A stretch of DNA of 64,000 nt from Cytospora piceicola (GCA_023375675.1 JALQBC010000003.1:1116001-1180000), one strand, 5' to 3'. Counted from the first letter of the stretch, positions 1 to 10,066 are shown. Made by a program: numbers and translations. Notes: generated by a model from the letters alone, not told the origin.

Positions 1-392
1 ACATGGTGTGTGGTGTGCGTGCGTGGTTGATTGAAACACGCGGTTCGGAACGTTGTTTCGACACGGCGTTGAGGGATTGGAAATTTAGACTTGCCGGCCC
101 CGAAACGGGGATGGACTGTCACAAAGAAGCTAAGAACCGCTCGCTAAGAATGACCGTGGGATACCGATTGCCTCCCCTGCAGCTTGGAGAGGGCGAGCCA
201 ATCGATAAGCTTACCGGGAAACTGTGGGGCACGGTCCACCTCGCGGCAGCAGATGGGACCAGCCAGACTGCCAAGGTTGCAAAGGGCCCCCCGACCGCAT
301 CCATCGCATTGCCATCAGTTGGAGGGGTTGCGACTAGGACAACGCAGAAAAGGGGACGACAAACTCCATAAGCAGATGATCGATCGATAACA
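1..392. other. upstream region of TRS20
   Basis: This stretch is the 5' flank of the Trs20 gene. It has an open frame of 122 codons on the plus strand, but the translation has no recognisable domain and it runs straight into the leader of the next gene, so I read it as noncoding promoter and leader. No clear TATA or repeat was seen. Confidence 0.5.
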
Positions 393-1022
393 ATGTCGTA
401 CTACTTCGCCATCATTGGCACCCAGGACAACCCCCTCTTCGAGCACGAGTTCGGCACTTCGAAGCAGGGCGGCGATGGCATGTCCCGCTTCTCGGACCAG
501 GCCCGACACCTCAACCAGTTCGTCCTGCACAGCTCGCTGGACGTGGTTGAGGAGGTGCAATGGAACAACGGACAGATGTACGTCTGGGTTACACCTTCCA
601 ACTACCCAGTTGCCATCCCTTCATCGTGGCCTCTCAAGCTTCCCAGGGCAACCAACACTGCTTAGTGTTCCGCCCCCGTGTCCACACAAGACTTACACAC
701 TCAACCACGTCACAGGTACCTCAAGGTAATCGACAAGTTCTTCAGCAACTACATTTCATGCTTCATGACCGGCGGCAACGTCAAGTTCCTCCTGCTTCAC
801 CAGCCCAGCGCCGGCCCCGCTACGGCCTCTTCGCGCTCCTCGACCTCCATCGCCGCAAACCCCACCAGCGCCGCCACCGAGGAGGCCATCAAGAACTTCT
901 TCTTCGAGGTCTACGAGAACTGGATCAAGGCCATCATGAACCCCTTCTACAAGGCCAACATGGAGGTCAAGAGTCCCATCTTCAGGCAGAGGGTGGTTGC
1001 GGCAGGGAGGAAGTACTTGTAA
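393..1022 (+). CDS. TRS20: TRAPP complex subunit Trs20 / sedlin (TRAPPC2)
   Basis: This encodes a small longin-fold subunit of the TRAPP tethering complexes, which act as the Ypt1/Rab1 exchange factor and tether ER-to-Golgi vesicles. Exons are 393-577 and 716-1022, giving 163 residues. The intron uses gtacgt..cacag, and the split ATG codon restores NNGQMYLK, which lines up with the NNMYLK stretch of human sedlin as I recall it. The N-terminus (SYYFAIIGTQDNPLFE) and the central NQFVLHSSLDVVEE are typical of the family. A Ser/Ala-rich insert near residues 97-114 replaces a shorter loop. The length is close to the family's usual 140-165. The start is the first ATG before a complete N-terminus. 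Downstream it converges on histone H4. Confidence 0.93.
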
Positions 1023-1603
1023 CATAAACATAATATAGAGCTTGAGGTGGATGGCAGACTGCGGGTTAATTGTCGGGTGCAACAACCAATATACCCTGAT
1101 CGGAAGGAAGACGGGACGCGACGCTAGGAATGGGCGCTCGTACAATCATAAGGGATACATACCGTAAGGGTCACAGGAATTCGGTGTAGCAGACCCACAA
1201 CGTGGCACGCAAAGACGCGTGCTTGTGGCGGAAGTGACGGGGTTTTCAAGCAATATTTCACAAGCGCAATATGAACGGCACAAGTAGTTTGGTATGTTCA
1301 TCAAGTGTATTTCGCGGCGCACTTGTCTGACAAGCAAGGGCCGTTCTGCCAAATCCGACGCCCTATCAATCCGATTGATCCGTGAGTCCCCAACGCCGTA
1401 ATAGAAAAAACAATGTAGCATGAAGCCTCCGCCAAGTTTGCTGTATGACCAAACAAGTGCACTGAACCCCGACGGTCCCTGACCTATGGCTGTCTTGGCT
1501 CCTGCTTCCAGAAGCCGAGGCCTAGGAGAAAGCGGCGCGCAAGACCAACCAAATGCATCCTCCCCAAACGTCCCCGGTAGTGGTGTCGCGAAAGGCGAGA
1601 CGC
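1023..1603. other. convergent 3' intergenic region
   Basis: About 580 bp separates the stop codons of Trs20 and histone H4, which face each other, so it should hold both 3' UTRs and terminators. Open frames here (for example on the minus strand at 1146-1421) have no domain and no gene-like start context. I see nothing else in it. Confidence 0.5.
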
Positions 1604-2216
<613 letters not shown>

Positions 2217-3461
2217 TTTGAATGAGGTTGATGAAGAGAAATTTGGTGTTTAGTTGATGGAATTTGATGTCGCGGTGGACAAATCGATGATTATTGATTG
2301 TATGTAGTTTGATTGTGGGTGGGCAAGATAAGAGGCTAGAAAAGAAGGGGAAGAGAGTAGAAGGGGGACAGAGGGATTAAATAGGGACTGCACTGACTTG
2401 GCTGCTGGCTGGCTGATTGCGCAGGTTGTTGGAAGGCGCACTAGTCAGTTTTGGGTTTTGCAGTTGCCTTTCGTAACTCGAAAATCAGACGCCCTTTCAG
2501 ACCCAGAAAGCTCTTCAAAAGTCGGTTGTTTTTTGGGCGTGCTTAGGTGCGCTTTTCTGCTTGTTATTGCTGAAAGTGGACCGTGCACCTTGAAAAGCAC
2601 TTGTCATTTGCAGACTTGCAAGCCGTCCCGAACAGGGATAAAGCTGCTAGCGTGGACAATTCCCAACGCCGAATTTCCATTGGTCAGATTCATCAGCTTT
2701 CTCTAGATCGCGCCGTCCGAATCCCAGACTATGCCGCATTTCGAGAGAGCATTCAAGGCCTCAGGCCTTGCAATCGAGCCCGGGGACTGCCCTCCTCTAT
2801 ATAGCTGGACCTGTACCGGCGAGGAAAAGCTCCAGATCATCCCGCTGCAACATGGCAAGAATGGTCACCATCAGATAATAGCCTCCACACTTGACCATGG
2901 GGAATAATACGCTTTCCCATGTGATCCATCCACACGCGAACCTCATATTGTCTTCGATCTCCGGTAATACAGGTCACCCCATTGCGCTTGGTCAGTCACT
3001 CATGCTTCTCCGCCATTGAAACACTACAGGGTTGGTACACCTAGGTATTTATGGACTCTATGCGAGTCACCTATAGTACACAGTATTCATGTGTGTGCCG
3101 TTTTATGTCGTTATTGTACAATACATCTTCACCTCGATGCAATGCTCGGTACTTATACATACATTCATACAAAGAGCAAGAGTCATCCCTCATGCCCCAA
3201 ACCGATTGATGCATTGCCTACCACAATATTTGTTCGAATCAGGCCGGTCTGCTGCAAATTATGCTTACCTGCCTGTCCTTGTTCCCCTATCCCCTAAACG
3301 CCTATGCCATGCCCTGATCATTGTCATACTCCGTGCCATGCTAGTCCTGCCTACACTGCTTTACCTCGTCCTTCAAGCCAAACAAACGTAGAGCAAGTAG
3401 CGTGGGATTCTTCCAGTTCACGTCATTCCCCAGATTACGCCCGTCATACAGCATTCACTCA
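2217..3461. other. intergenic region between H4 and APC3
   Basis: About 1.24 kb. It holds the H4 promoter side (a TATA-like AT stretch near 2377-2386 on the H4 strand) and the 3' flank of the APC3 gene. The short open frames at 2398-2804 and 3016-3540 have no recognisable product. No tRNA or repeat was seen. Confidence 0.5.
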
Positions 3462-5963
3462 TCACTGGATCATAGAGTCGTCGAGTCCGTCATCCTCCTC
3501 GAGACTCTCTATCGCCTCTTTGATCTGTTGGCTTGCCTGAAGTAATGTTAGCACTGTCAGAGTCCATGTTTGCAGAAGACAACCCACCTTGGGATCCAGA
3601 CTCAAAGCCTGAGTGAAGTGCCGTACGGCCTGGCCCTTGTCATTCTGTGCCTTGTATAGCTTTCCCAGTAGGAAGTGCACCCGCGCGTCATCCGGTGCGA
3701 TATCCTTGAGTATCAAGAGCTCCTTCTGCGCCGCTTGCAGTTGTCCCACCGCCAATAGCGCACGAGCTTTCCTGAAACGGGCTTGAGCAGCACGAGGCGC
3801 CAGCTCGGTTGCCTTGTGGAAGAACTGCAGAGCTTGGAGAACATGCTTCTGCTTCTCGAGTACCGTACCGATACAGCAGATGAGAACAGCATTCGTAGGG
3901 TGTATTTGATGTGCGGCGTGGAAGTGCGTATATGCCTTGTCATAGTTCCCGAGCTTCTCGTACACCATGCCAATGCCGTAGTAGGCATTGTAGTGGCGCC
4001 GGTCCGCGGAGATGGACAGTCTGAACGCCGTCAGGGCCTTGTCGTACTCCTCGTTTGCCATGTGCTCATGGCCTTGAAGTGTATAAGCATAAGCAAACTT
4101 CGGGTCGAGTTGGGTGGCTCTTTTGAAACACCGAAGCGACTGTTCGTGATCTTTCGCCAAGGACCATGCATTGCCAAGGGCACACCATGCCTCTGGTGAC
4201 AGCCAGGCTGAGTCTACCAGCTCGTGTGCCAGAAATGAGAGATCGGTCTCACGCTTGAGATGCCAGAGGATTGTGGAGTACACTTCCATGTCTTGTAAAC
4301 GCGTCGGGGACATTATCCTCAGCCGCCTGAAATACCTCTCTGCCTCCGGATAAGCTGCTTGCTCATATTGCGCTCGACCCATCTGCGCTAGCACCCACGG
4401 TGTATCCTGATGCTGCCGAGGAAGCGAGCTAAATGACTGCAGCGCATCCTGGCAACTGAACTGCGAGAGCTGCTGGTAACCGAAAGCAAATTTCCTCAAC
4501 AGCTCCAGAATAGACTTCAGCGCTTCCTCGGTTTTGACAGGTTCTGGGTCTGGGGGTTTCTGGGGGAGACGCTGTGCTGCCAGGGGCTCTTTTGTCATCT
4601 GACCTTCAGCATGGTCAATGTCCATGTTTGGATCTTCAGTTCCTCGTCTATTTCCACTAACAACGCGACCAACGGCTGGATTTGGCCTGACGAGACGAGT
4701 AATAGGGGCCCTAGCCCTTTTCAGTTCACGGCCCGTAGATGCCCCAACAGTGGATGCACCAGAATTGGTTTTCGTGCTGGTTTGTTTGAACATGTTAAGC
4801 CTCGCACTTCTTCTCTGGGGAGCTTCTTCCCCATGCATTGGCCTTGAGTGTACTGGCTGGCCAGACACAGTTCGCTTCCTCTCGGTGATAGACGATGATT
4901 TGAGAATTGATGTTGTTGAGTCGGATGGTGTTTCCGTCTCTTGAACCCGTTCTCTCCTCTTGGACGTCAGCTTATAGCCCATACGAGGAGGTGCTTCCGA
5001 CCCTGGATCTGGAGCTTGTGCTCTGTTTCTTCGGAGTGGTGCCTGGGGTGGCTCAGGAGCACCCAGCCGCGATTGAACATCAGCATTCGGCCTGTGATTT
5101 GTGGGGGTCTCCACCTCTTCCAGGTTGTGTAGAGGAGGCCCCAGACGTGACCTAGCCGCGACAATCTTGGACATAAACTCATTCCCATCTGTGTCAGCCG
5201 ATTGAAGGTTGCTGAACGAAGGAATGTCCTGGAACGCCGTTGAGCGTTGTGGCTCGAACGGATCTGCAACGTCCTGCGCGACCACGCGGGCCGACTTCTT
5301 TGAGATTTGTAGAGGCTCAAGGGGATTCAATGGGACATCCTTCTGATCGTTCGTAGAGCCATTCGCTGCCTGGTCGAAGTTCTTGACGAGTGTATCGTTG
5401 GACTTGAAAATGTTCGGGACCCGGACTGTGACGCCCATGTCGCATAGTGAGGTGAAGGCGTCCCACATCAAAGGGTTCGCCTTCAAAGCTTCCTCGAAAC
5501 AAGCCACGGCTCTATTTTTGTCGTCATAGCCTCGATACAACTTCCCCAAGAGACAGTTGCAGACTGCAGAGTCCGGATGCGGCACCCTAAGCCCAGCAGC
5601 ATGCTTTCCCATGTTATTTTTGAACAGCCACAGTTGCCTGGACTTCTCCAAGGCTGTGATCCCATCCTTCCACAGCTCCAACCGTAGGCATGCTTGTGCA
5701 AACACATAGGAGCAGCCTAAGTGTATCCCACGGTACCCAGCAGCTTTGCTGACTTCATATGCAGATCGGTCGTCGCCAAGGCGCAGGTGGCAGAGGGCCA
5801 GGAGGAACACGGCTTCCGTTGTCGGCTTGTCCTGTGCACACAGTCGCTCGGCAAAGAAGAGAGCATTATCGAGTGACAAGTTGTCAAGGTGGTAGTATAC
5901 GGCCTGCCTCAGGACCTCGTTGCATATAGCGGGGGAGGGCGCCATCTTCGAGGACTTGGACAT
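3462..5963 (-). CDS. CDC27: anaphase-promoting complex subunit 3 (Cdc27/BimA/Nuc2)
   Basis: TPR scaffold subunit of the anaphase-promoting complex, the ubiquitin ligase that destroys securin and cyclins. In this family the C-terminal TPR superhelix receives the Ile-Arg tails of the co-activators and Apc10. Exons are 5963-3588 and 3536-3462, giving 816 residues. An N-terminal TPR block (about residues 10-190) contains AVYYHLDNLSLDNALF and GCSYVFAQACLRLELW, which match BimA closely. A low-complexity linker (about 200-470) is followed by at least eight TPRs, with typical units such as AWCALGNAWSLAKDHE, AYAYTLQGHEHMANEEYD and NAYYGIGMVYEKLGNYDKA. The last intron (3537-3587) is 51 nt with no in-frame stop, so an unspliced message would add 17 residues. 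ATG at 5963 or in-frame ATG at 5942 could be the start; both keep the conserved N-terminus. Confidence 0.95.
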   Translation of the reverse strand: MSKSSKMAPSPAICNEVLRQAVYYHLDNLSLDNALFFAERLCAQDKPTTEAVFLLALCHLRLGDDRSAYEVSKAAGYRGIHLGCSYVFAQACLRLELWKDGITALEKSRQLWLFKNNMGKHAAGLRVPHPDSAVCNCLLGKLYRGYDDKNRAVACFEEALKANPLMWDAFTSLCDMGVTVRVPNIFKSNDTLVKNFDQAANGSTNDQKDVPLNPLEPLQISKKSARVVAQDVADPFEPQRSTAFQDIPSFSNLQSADTDGNEFMSKIVAARSRLGPPLHNLEEVETPTNHRPNADVQSRLGAPEPPQAPLRRNRAQAPDPGSEAPPRMGYKLTSKRRERVQETETPSDSTTSILKSSSITERKRTVSGQPVHSRPMHGEEAPQRRSARLNMFKQTSTKTNSGASTVGASTGRELKRARAPITRLVRPNPAVGRVVSGNRRGTEDPNMDIDHAEGQMTKEPLAAQRLPQKPPDPEPVKTEEALKSILELLRKFAFGYQQLSQFSCQDALQSFSSLPRQHQDTPWVLAQMGRAQYEQAAYPEAERYFRRLRIMSPTRLQDMEVYSTILWHLKRETDLSFLAHELVDSAWLSPEAWCALGNAWSLAKDHEQSLRCFKRATQLDPKFAYAYTLQGHEHMANEEYDKALTAFRLSISADRRHYNAYYGIGMVYEKLGNYDKAYTHFHAAHQIHPTNAVLICCIGTVLEKQKHVLQALQFFHKATELAPRAAQARFRKARALLAVGQLQAAQKELLILKDIAPDDARVHFLLGKLYKAQNDKGQAVRHFTQALSLDPKVGCLLQTWTLTVLTLLQASQQIKEAIESLEEDDGLDDSMIQ

Positions 5964-6895
5964 CAAGTTGGCCCTGGCAACACTGGGGTGGGTATGGTTA
6001 CCGGGTCCTTGGATCCATGGGTTATGCTGAAGGCTGGTTTCAACAGGGCTAAGCGGATTCGGCGCTGGTTTGCTCGTGTGCGCTGATCTCGTATGGTGCA
6101 GGCGGGGAGTCGAAGAAGCTCAAGGCTGGTTGATTGCGAATAGCCAGGAGTGATCGCCAGGTTCGTACGGACAGTGAGTTGATGGTATGATAGATGCAGA
6201 TGAATTCTCTATTGGCCCTGAGAAGAATGCAGACATTAAAATTAACAACACAGTAGGCGCGTGCTGTCAACCGTAGTAAACCAGGTGATCGTGAAAACAG
6301 GACTTAGGATCGGCGCGGAGCAACGCCGGGGCAGCAACGCAGGAACTTTGGGCGCAAGGGCAAAACCTCCGTCTTCCTTCTTCGAAATCCGCAGTACTGG
6401 TCGTATTCGATGCGCCGTTGTATTCGTCGTATGCTGCTGGAAGTTTGGAATTCGGTTGCACCGTTTTCTTCGTATGACCTATTCCGGAAGAGCGATTGAG
6501 ATCATGTTTTGTTTCCGGTCGCGACAGTGGAAGGCACGACGAAAACAAAAAACACCAGCCTCAGGAGTTCGACTCCAGATTGACAAGGACAAGCAACCTC
6601 CAAAGTCGAGGAGTAAGAAGGGATTGCTTCTCGAAGCAATTGACAACCCCCAGAGGGAAAGAGGATTGCGGGTGCAAGATCGAAACAAGTCAAGAGAGAA
6701 AGGTCGTGAATGCTAGACTTAGAGTCTGTTGCTGCAGTGTGCAGTGGCAGGCGCCAACGTCAACACACCCCCGAGGCTGCAGGCAGGCATTGCCAGTCAG
6801 TCATTGGCTGGTGGGGCTGACAGCTGCCGCTGGAGCAACCATGTCCCATGGCCACGCTACGCTATGCCGGCTGACTCCACTGATCCGCCGTTTTG
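5964..6895. other. APC3 upstream intergenic region
   Basis: About 930 bp between the APC3 start and the first repeat of the repeat island. Frames up to 151 codons exist on the plus strand (6261-6945), but they overlap each other in different frames and show no domain, so I do not call them. It probably contains the APC3 promoter. Confidence 0.45.
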
Positions 6896-7116
6896 AGCCT
6901 TGTCGCAAACAGAACGTCCATTCGTCACCGAAACCTCTGAAATGACGCCCCCAGGAGCCTCACAACGTGCATTGATTGGCCAAAATAAGGCACGGACTCT
7001 ATAGAATATTTGAAGCTCCCCGGGCCACCTATCTTCATAACCAACATCAATTGATATCAACATCTTCGAGGTGGCGCTCTGGCCGCTAGGGCTCCCTCTC
7101 GCTGGAGCACCGTAAA
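6896..7116. repeat. inverted repeat element, left copy (A)
   Basis: This stretch recurs in inverted orientation at about 10806-11010. Shared landmarks are AGCCTTGTCGCAAAC at its left edge, a TTGGCCAA-centred middle, ATCAATTGATATCAAC, and GGCGCTCTGGCCGCTAGGG at its right edge next to a GT microsatellite. Copy A is the more GC-rich of the two. No protein is encoded. It is probably a fragment of a dispersed repeat; no superfamily is assigned. Confidence 0.75.
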
Positions 7117-7184
7117 TGTGTGTGTGAGTGTGTGTGAGTGAGTGTGTGTGAGTGTGTGTGTGTGTGTGTATGTGTGTGTATATG
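7117..7184. repeat. (GT)n microsatellite
   Basis: GT dinucleotide run interrupted by GAGT and TATG units, directly abutting repeat copy A. A matching (AC)n tract flanks the inverted copy B at 10758-10805, so the microsatellite appears to be part of the duplicated unit. Confidence 0.9.
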
Positions 7185-7567
7185 TATAAGTCAATTGTAA
7201 TTGTGTAATCAAGTATGTATCGAGTTCTGTCAGTGTTTTCAGTAGTCCAGTCATTATCAAAGTCTACCTAGGTAGCCTTTGTTTGGTTGTAGGATTTATG
7301 TATATATACGTCGTCAATTCTTCCCAGAAAGACCGGGACTTTGATATACCCGTGCAGCCTGAGCAGTACCTCAGGTGAGTCAGTGAGGTTCAGTGCAGTA
7401 ATACCTAGGTAGTCCAAATCATACTTATCATGTCGCAATAACTTACAAAGAGGGAGCCTCTGACACACTACCTAGGTAGTTTGTGCTGGGACAGGCCGGT
7501 TTGGACACGAGTCACCTGCTTGGATCTCATACAACATAGTCTTATTCAGAAACAGAAATATAACATC
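7185..7567. other. noncoding spacer with three ACCTAGGT palindromes
   Basis: Between the GT tract and the tRNA there is no gene. ACCTAGGT occurs at 7266, 7403 and 7470. The last 100 bp should carry upstream elements of the tRNA gene, but none was recognised. Confidence 0.5.
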
Positions 7568-7639
7568 GCCTGGCTGGCGCAATGGTAGCGCGCAAGACTT
7601 CTAATCTTGAGGCTGTGGGTTCGAGCCCCACGTCGGGCT
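7568..7639 (+). tRNA. tRNA-Arg (anticodon TCT)
   Basis: A full cloverleaf of 72 nt can be folded. The acceptor strands GCCTGGC and GTCGGGC pair with two G-T wobbles. The anticodon stem CAAGA/TCTTG encloses the loop CTTCTAA, giving anticodon TCT for AGA codons. The T arm GTGGG-TTCGAGC-CCCAC is perfect. The A-box region (TGGCGCAATGGTAGCGC) and the B-box (GGTTCGAGCC) fit an internal pol III promoter. There is no intron and CCA is not encoded, as usual in eukaryotes. A five-T run at 7644-7648 is a plausible pol III terminator. The gene lies inside the repeat island, and part of a second copy exists at 10718-10757. Confidence 0.93.
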
Positions 7640-7643
7640 CATA

Positions 7644-7648
7644 TTTTT
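7644..7648 (+). terminator. pol III terminator of tRNA-Arg
   Basis: TTTTT begins five bases after the tRNA discriminator base, the usual RNA polymerase III stop signal. Confidence 0.7.
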
Positions 7649-7720
7649 GCTTCTATCTTGAAGAGAAATAAATAATTGCGTTGTGTTGGTTTTGTTTTTG
7701 TTTCATGGTGGTTCATGATG

Positions 7721-7859
7721 TTCACACTGAGGCTGGGCCTCGTCCTGGATATGCTCGAGCATCATACTTGGATTGGCGCTTAAGCTGGCGCTAGGCCTAA
7801 CCCTAACCCTATAGACAACCCCGAGTCTTGCACAGGACAAGGTCCAGCCTCAGTATGAA
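7721..7859. mobile_element. MITE-like element with terminal inverted repeats
   Basis: The ends are 27-bp inverted repeats: 7721-7747 and the complement of 7833-7859 match at 24 of 27 positions, and all three mismatches are transitions. The 139-bp unit has no coding capacity. Inside it, at 7797-7812, lies a telomere-like CCTAACCCTAACCCTA tract. The first 90 bp recur in direct orientation at about 11006-11092. No clear target-site duplication was seen, so the transposon family stays open; a derived foldback or a RIP-altered DNA transposon remnant are both possible. Confidence 0.55.
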
Positions 7860-8454
7860 TAACATAAACCACCAGGGATCAAAAATCAAAACAATACAAT
7901 GCAATTATTCGTTTTCACTTAAGATAGATATGAAATATAAGCTAAACATATGAGCTACGAATATAAGAGCAACAACCCGTAGTTACGCTAACAAGTACTT
8001 CCTAGTGCTGTAACATAGGGATGGTCTTCAGTAGCTTGAGAGCTGTCTACAGTGTAGTAACCTTGGAATCCATTGTACAAGATAATGCTAACTCTCGGTA
8101 GTTGAGATTAGCAACCAGCACATTTTGTCAACGGGTTCTACAATTTGTTTTAGATGATTTGTTTCAAGGCACTTCGGGAAGACTGCATACGGCTCCGGTT
8201 AACTCGTCTGGTGTTTATATACTATATCCTCTCTCTCCCTGAGAGTTCTTCAATACTGAAAAGCAGACGTATTATTTTGCTTCATATCTGTGACATCCGC
8301 AGTCAGTATCTCCTTAGTAGGGACGGTACGAGTGATCCAGGGCAGGAGGCACGTACTGCTAGCGTTTAGCGCTGGACCCCAAATTATCACCACCAATCTT
8401 TTGCCGTACGCCTTCAACGCGGCATCCCAGCCCTAGGGGCCCTCATTGAATTCT
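7860..8454. other. AT-rich noncoding stretch
   Basis: About 600 bp, relatively AT-rich, with no gene. An open frame at 8154-8369 has no domain. The AT-richness may reflect RIP decay, but no duplicate of this piece is visible in the window. Confidence 0.45.
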
Positions 8455-9130
8455 TCTCGATGTTTAGGCTAGCGAGTGCGGCCAGCGACTTCTTCTCGTT
8501 GTTTAGGCCAGCGAGTGCGGCCAGCGACTTCTTCTCGTTGTTTAGGCCAGCGACTTCTTCTCGTTGTTTAGGCTAGCGAGTGCGGCCAGCGACTTCTTCT
8601 CGTTGTTTAGGCCAGCGACTTCTTCTTGGTGTTTAGGCCGGCAAGCAGCACATGATCAAGCCACCCAGTGCGGCCAGCGACTTCTTGGTGGTTGAGCTAG
8701 CAACTTCTTCTCGGTGTTTCGGCTAGCGAGTGCGGCCAGCGACTTCTTGGTGGTTGAGCCAGCAACCAGCACATGATCGAGCCAGCCAGTGTGGCCAGCG
8801 ACTTCTTGGTGGTTGAGCCAGCAAACAGTACATGATCGAGCCAGCCAGTGTGGCCAGCGACTTCTTGGTGGTTGAGCCAGCAAACAGTACATGATCGAGC
8901 CAGCCAGTGTGGCCAGCGACTTCTTGGTGGTTGAGCTAGCAACTTCTTCTCGGTGTTTCGGCTAGCGAGTGCGGCCAGCGACTTCTTTGGTGGTCAAGCC
9001 AGCAACTTCTTCTCGGTGTTTAGGCTAGCGAGTGCGGCGAGCGACTTCCTTGGTGGTTGAGCCCAAGTGCCAGCAACCACCTGGGCAGTATATGATCGAG
9101 CCAGCCAGTGTGGCCAGCGAATCCTCCTTG
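8455..9130. repeat. complex tandem repeat array
   Basis: The array mixes two related modules: a short unit around GACTTCTTCTCGTTGTTTAG-GC-(C/T)AGCGAGTGCGGCCAGC, and a 59-bp unit starting AGCGACTTCTTGGTGGTTGA and containing CATGATCGAGCCAGCCAGTG. The 59-bp unit is repeated nearly perfectly at least three times between about 8740 and 8935. Open frames on the minus strand through it simply translate the repeat and are not called. The same modules reappear at 9566-9710, after the tetraspanin fragment. Confidence 0.88.
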
Positions 9131-9148
9131 GTGGGGGCCACCTCCCTC

Positions 9149-9496
9149 AAGCCAGTGTGGCAACGGCTCTTCCGTAGCAAGAATGACAAAACCATCAGAG
9201 CGATCCAGGACGCGCTTGAGTGCTGCGGCTTTAGAAGCGTTAAAGATATGGCCTGGCCTTTCCCACCGACTGACGTGACGACGTGCGCGACAAGGTTCGA
9301 TCGGTCGTTGGCATGCCAAAGGCCTTGGATGAACGCGTTGCAGAGAAGCTCCGGTGTGCAGTTTAGAGTGGTAGTTGCCGTTGGGCTCATGCAGGTAAGA
9401 TGGGCGCATTAGCTCCGCTCGCCTCTTATGCTGGCTGACATTTGCCCCAGATTGTGAGCTGCATCCTCGCTAGACATTATGCCGGAAGGTTCTAAG
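9149..9496 (+). pseudogene. tetraspanin 3' fragment (large loop and last membrane segment)
   Basis: Two candidate exons, 9149-9394 and 9452-9496, join across a GTAAG..CCCCAG intron to give about 96 residues ending at TAA. The translation carries the tetraspanin signature in order: a CCG motif in LECCGFRSVKDMAWPFP, two further loop cysteines (TTCATRF and LACQRPW), then a hydrophobic segment VQFRVVVAVGLMQIVSCILA. The spacing fits the large extracellular loop and TM4 of fungal tetraspanins. TM1-TM3 are missing: the upstream sequence dissolves into the tandem array. I read it as a gene fragment stranded in repeats. It could still be a short expressed exon set if an upstream exon lies hidden, but no such exon was found. 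Confidence 0.6.
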
Positions 9497-9742
9497 CCTT
9501 CTCCTGGAGCAACCTGTTCGGGCAAGGGTCGCGCAGGGCTGACTACGGATCCTCATCTGCTCGACCAGCGACTTCTTCTCGGTGTTTAGGCTAGCGAGTG
9601 CGGCCAGCGACTTCTTTGGTGGTCAAGCCAGCGACTTCTTCTCGGTGTTTAGGCTAGCGAGTGCGGCCCGCGAGCTTCGGCGGTTGAGATCACATATGAT
9701 CGAGCCAGCCAGTGTTAGCAACAGACCAAACTCCTCCAAAAA
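9497..9742. repeat. second block of the tandem repeat
   Basis: From about 9566 to 9710 the modules GACTTCTTCTCGGTGTTTAG and GCTAGCGAGTGCGGCC return in two copies, with a final degenerate CATATGATCGAGCCAGCCAG. The tetraspanin fragment therefore sits between two blocks of the same array. Confidence 0.8.
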
Positions 9743-9791
9743 TTGTTTTTTTTTTTTGGTTTTTGTTTTTTATTTTTTTTATTTTATTTTC
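9743..9791. repeat. poly(T)/poly(A)-like tract
   Basis: Almost pure T on the plus strand with a few G and A, so poly(A)-like on the minus strand. It lies directly after the stop codon of the small minus-strand open frame at 9779-10066, as a retroposed transcript tail would. Confidence 0.7.
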
Positions 9792-10066
9792 TGCCTTTTG
9801 GCCTCATGGCCCGGCTCGGCGGCGGCGGCTCTCTTCTTCAGGGGAGCGGCGGCGGCGAGAGGGGGAGGAGGAGTGGGAGAGGGAGGGAGAGGGAGGCACG
9901 ACGCCGCCGGAGGGTCCTCATCGTCCCAGGCCACCTGGGAGATAGGAACTCCCAGGTGGGAGACGATGGAGGCAGGCCCCTCCGGCGGCGCCGTCCCCCG
10001 GGAGGGCAGAACAAAACGTTCAAAACGGGCCAGAAGGTCCCGGAAATCTCTGATTATTTGAGGCAT
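9779..10066 (-). CDS. possible small hypothetical protein (95 aa)
   Basis: An open frame begins at ATG 10066 in good context (TCAAAATGCC) and encodes about 95 residues. It starts MPQIIRDFRDLLARFERFVL, a plausible helix. A Pro/Ala-rich middle follows, and the end is basic and nuclear-signal-like (KKRAAAAEP..AKRQKIK). I recognise no family. The DNA inside forms a long imperfect hairpin (9903-9989), and an A-rich tract follows the stop. It may be a retroposed gene copy, the N-terminal piece of a transposon protein, or chance. It is listed because both termini look gene-like. Confidence 0.25.
   Translation of the reverse strand: MPQIIRDFRDLLARFERFVLPSRGTAPPEGPASIVSHLGVPISQVAWDDEDPPAASCLPLPPSPTPPPPLAAAAPLKKRAAAAEPGHEAKRQKIK
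9903..9989. repeat. imperfect inverted repeat (hairpin)
   Basis: Arms 9903-9943 and 9947-9989 are imperfectly complementary: GCCGCCGGAGGG..CACCTGGGAG pairs with CTCCCAGGTGGG..CCTCCGGCGGC across a loop of a few bases. It is GC-rich and would form a stable stem in either DNA or RNA. Confidence 0.75.

Noticed and set aside
8455..9130. CRISPR-like array
   Set aside because: Units are contiguous tandem repeats without unique spacers, in a eukaryotic genome.
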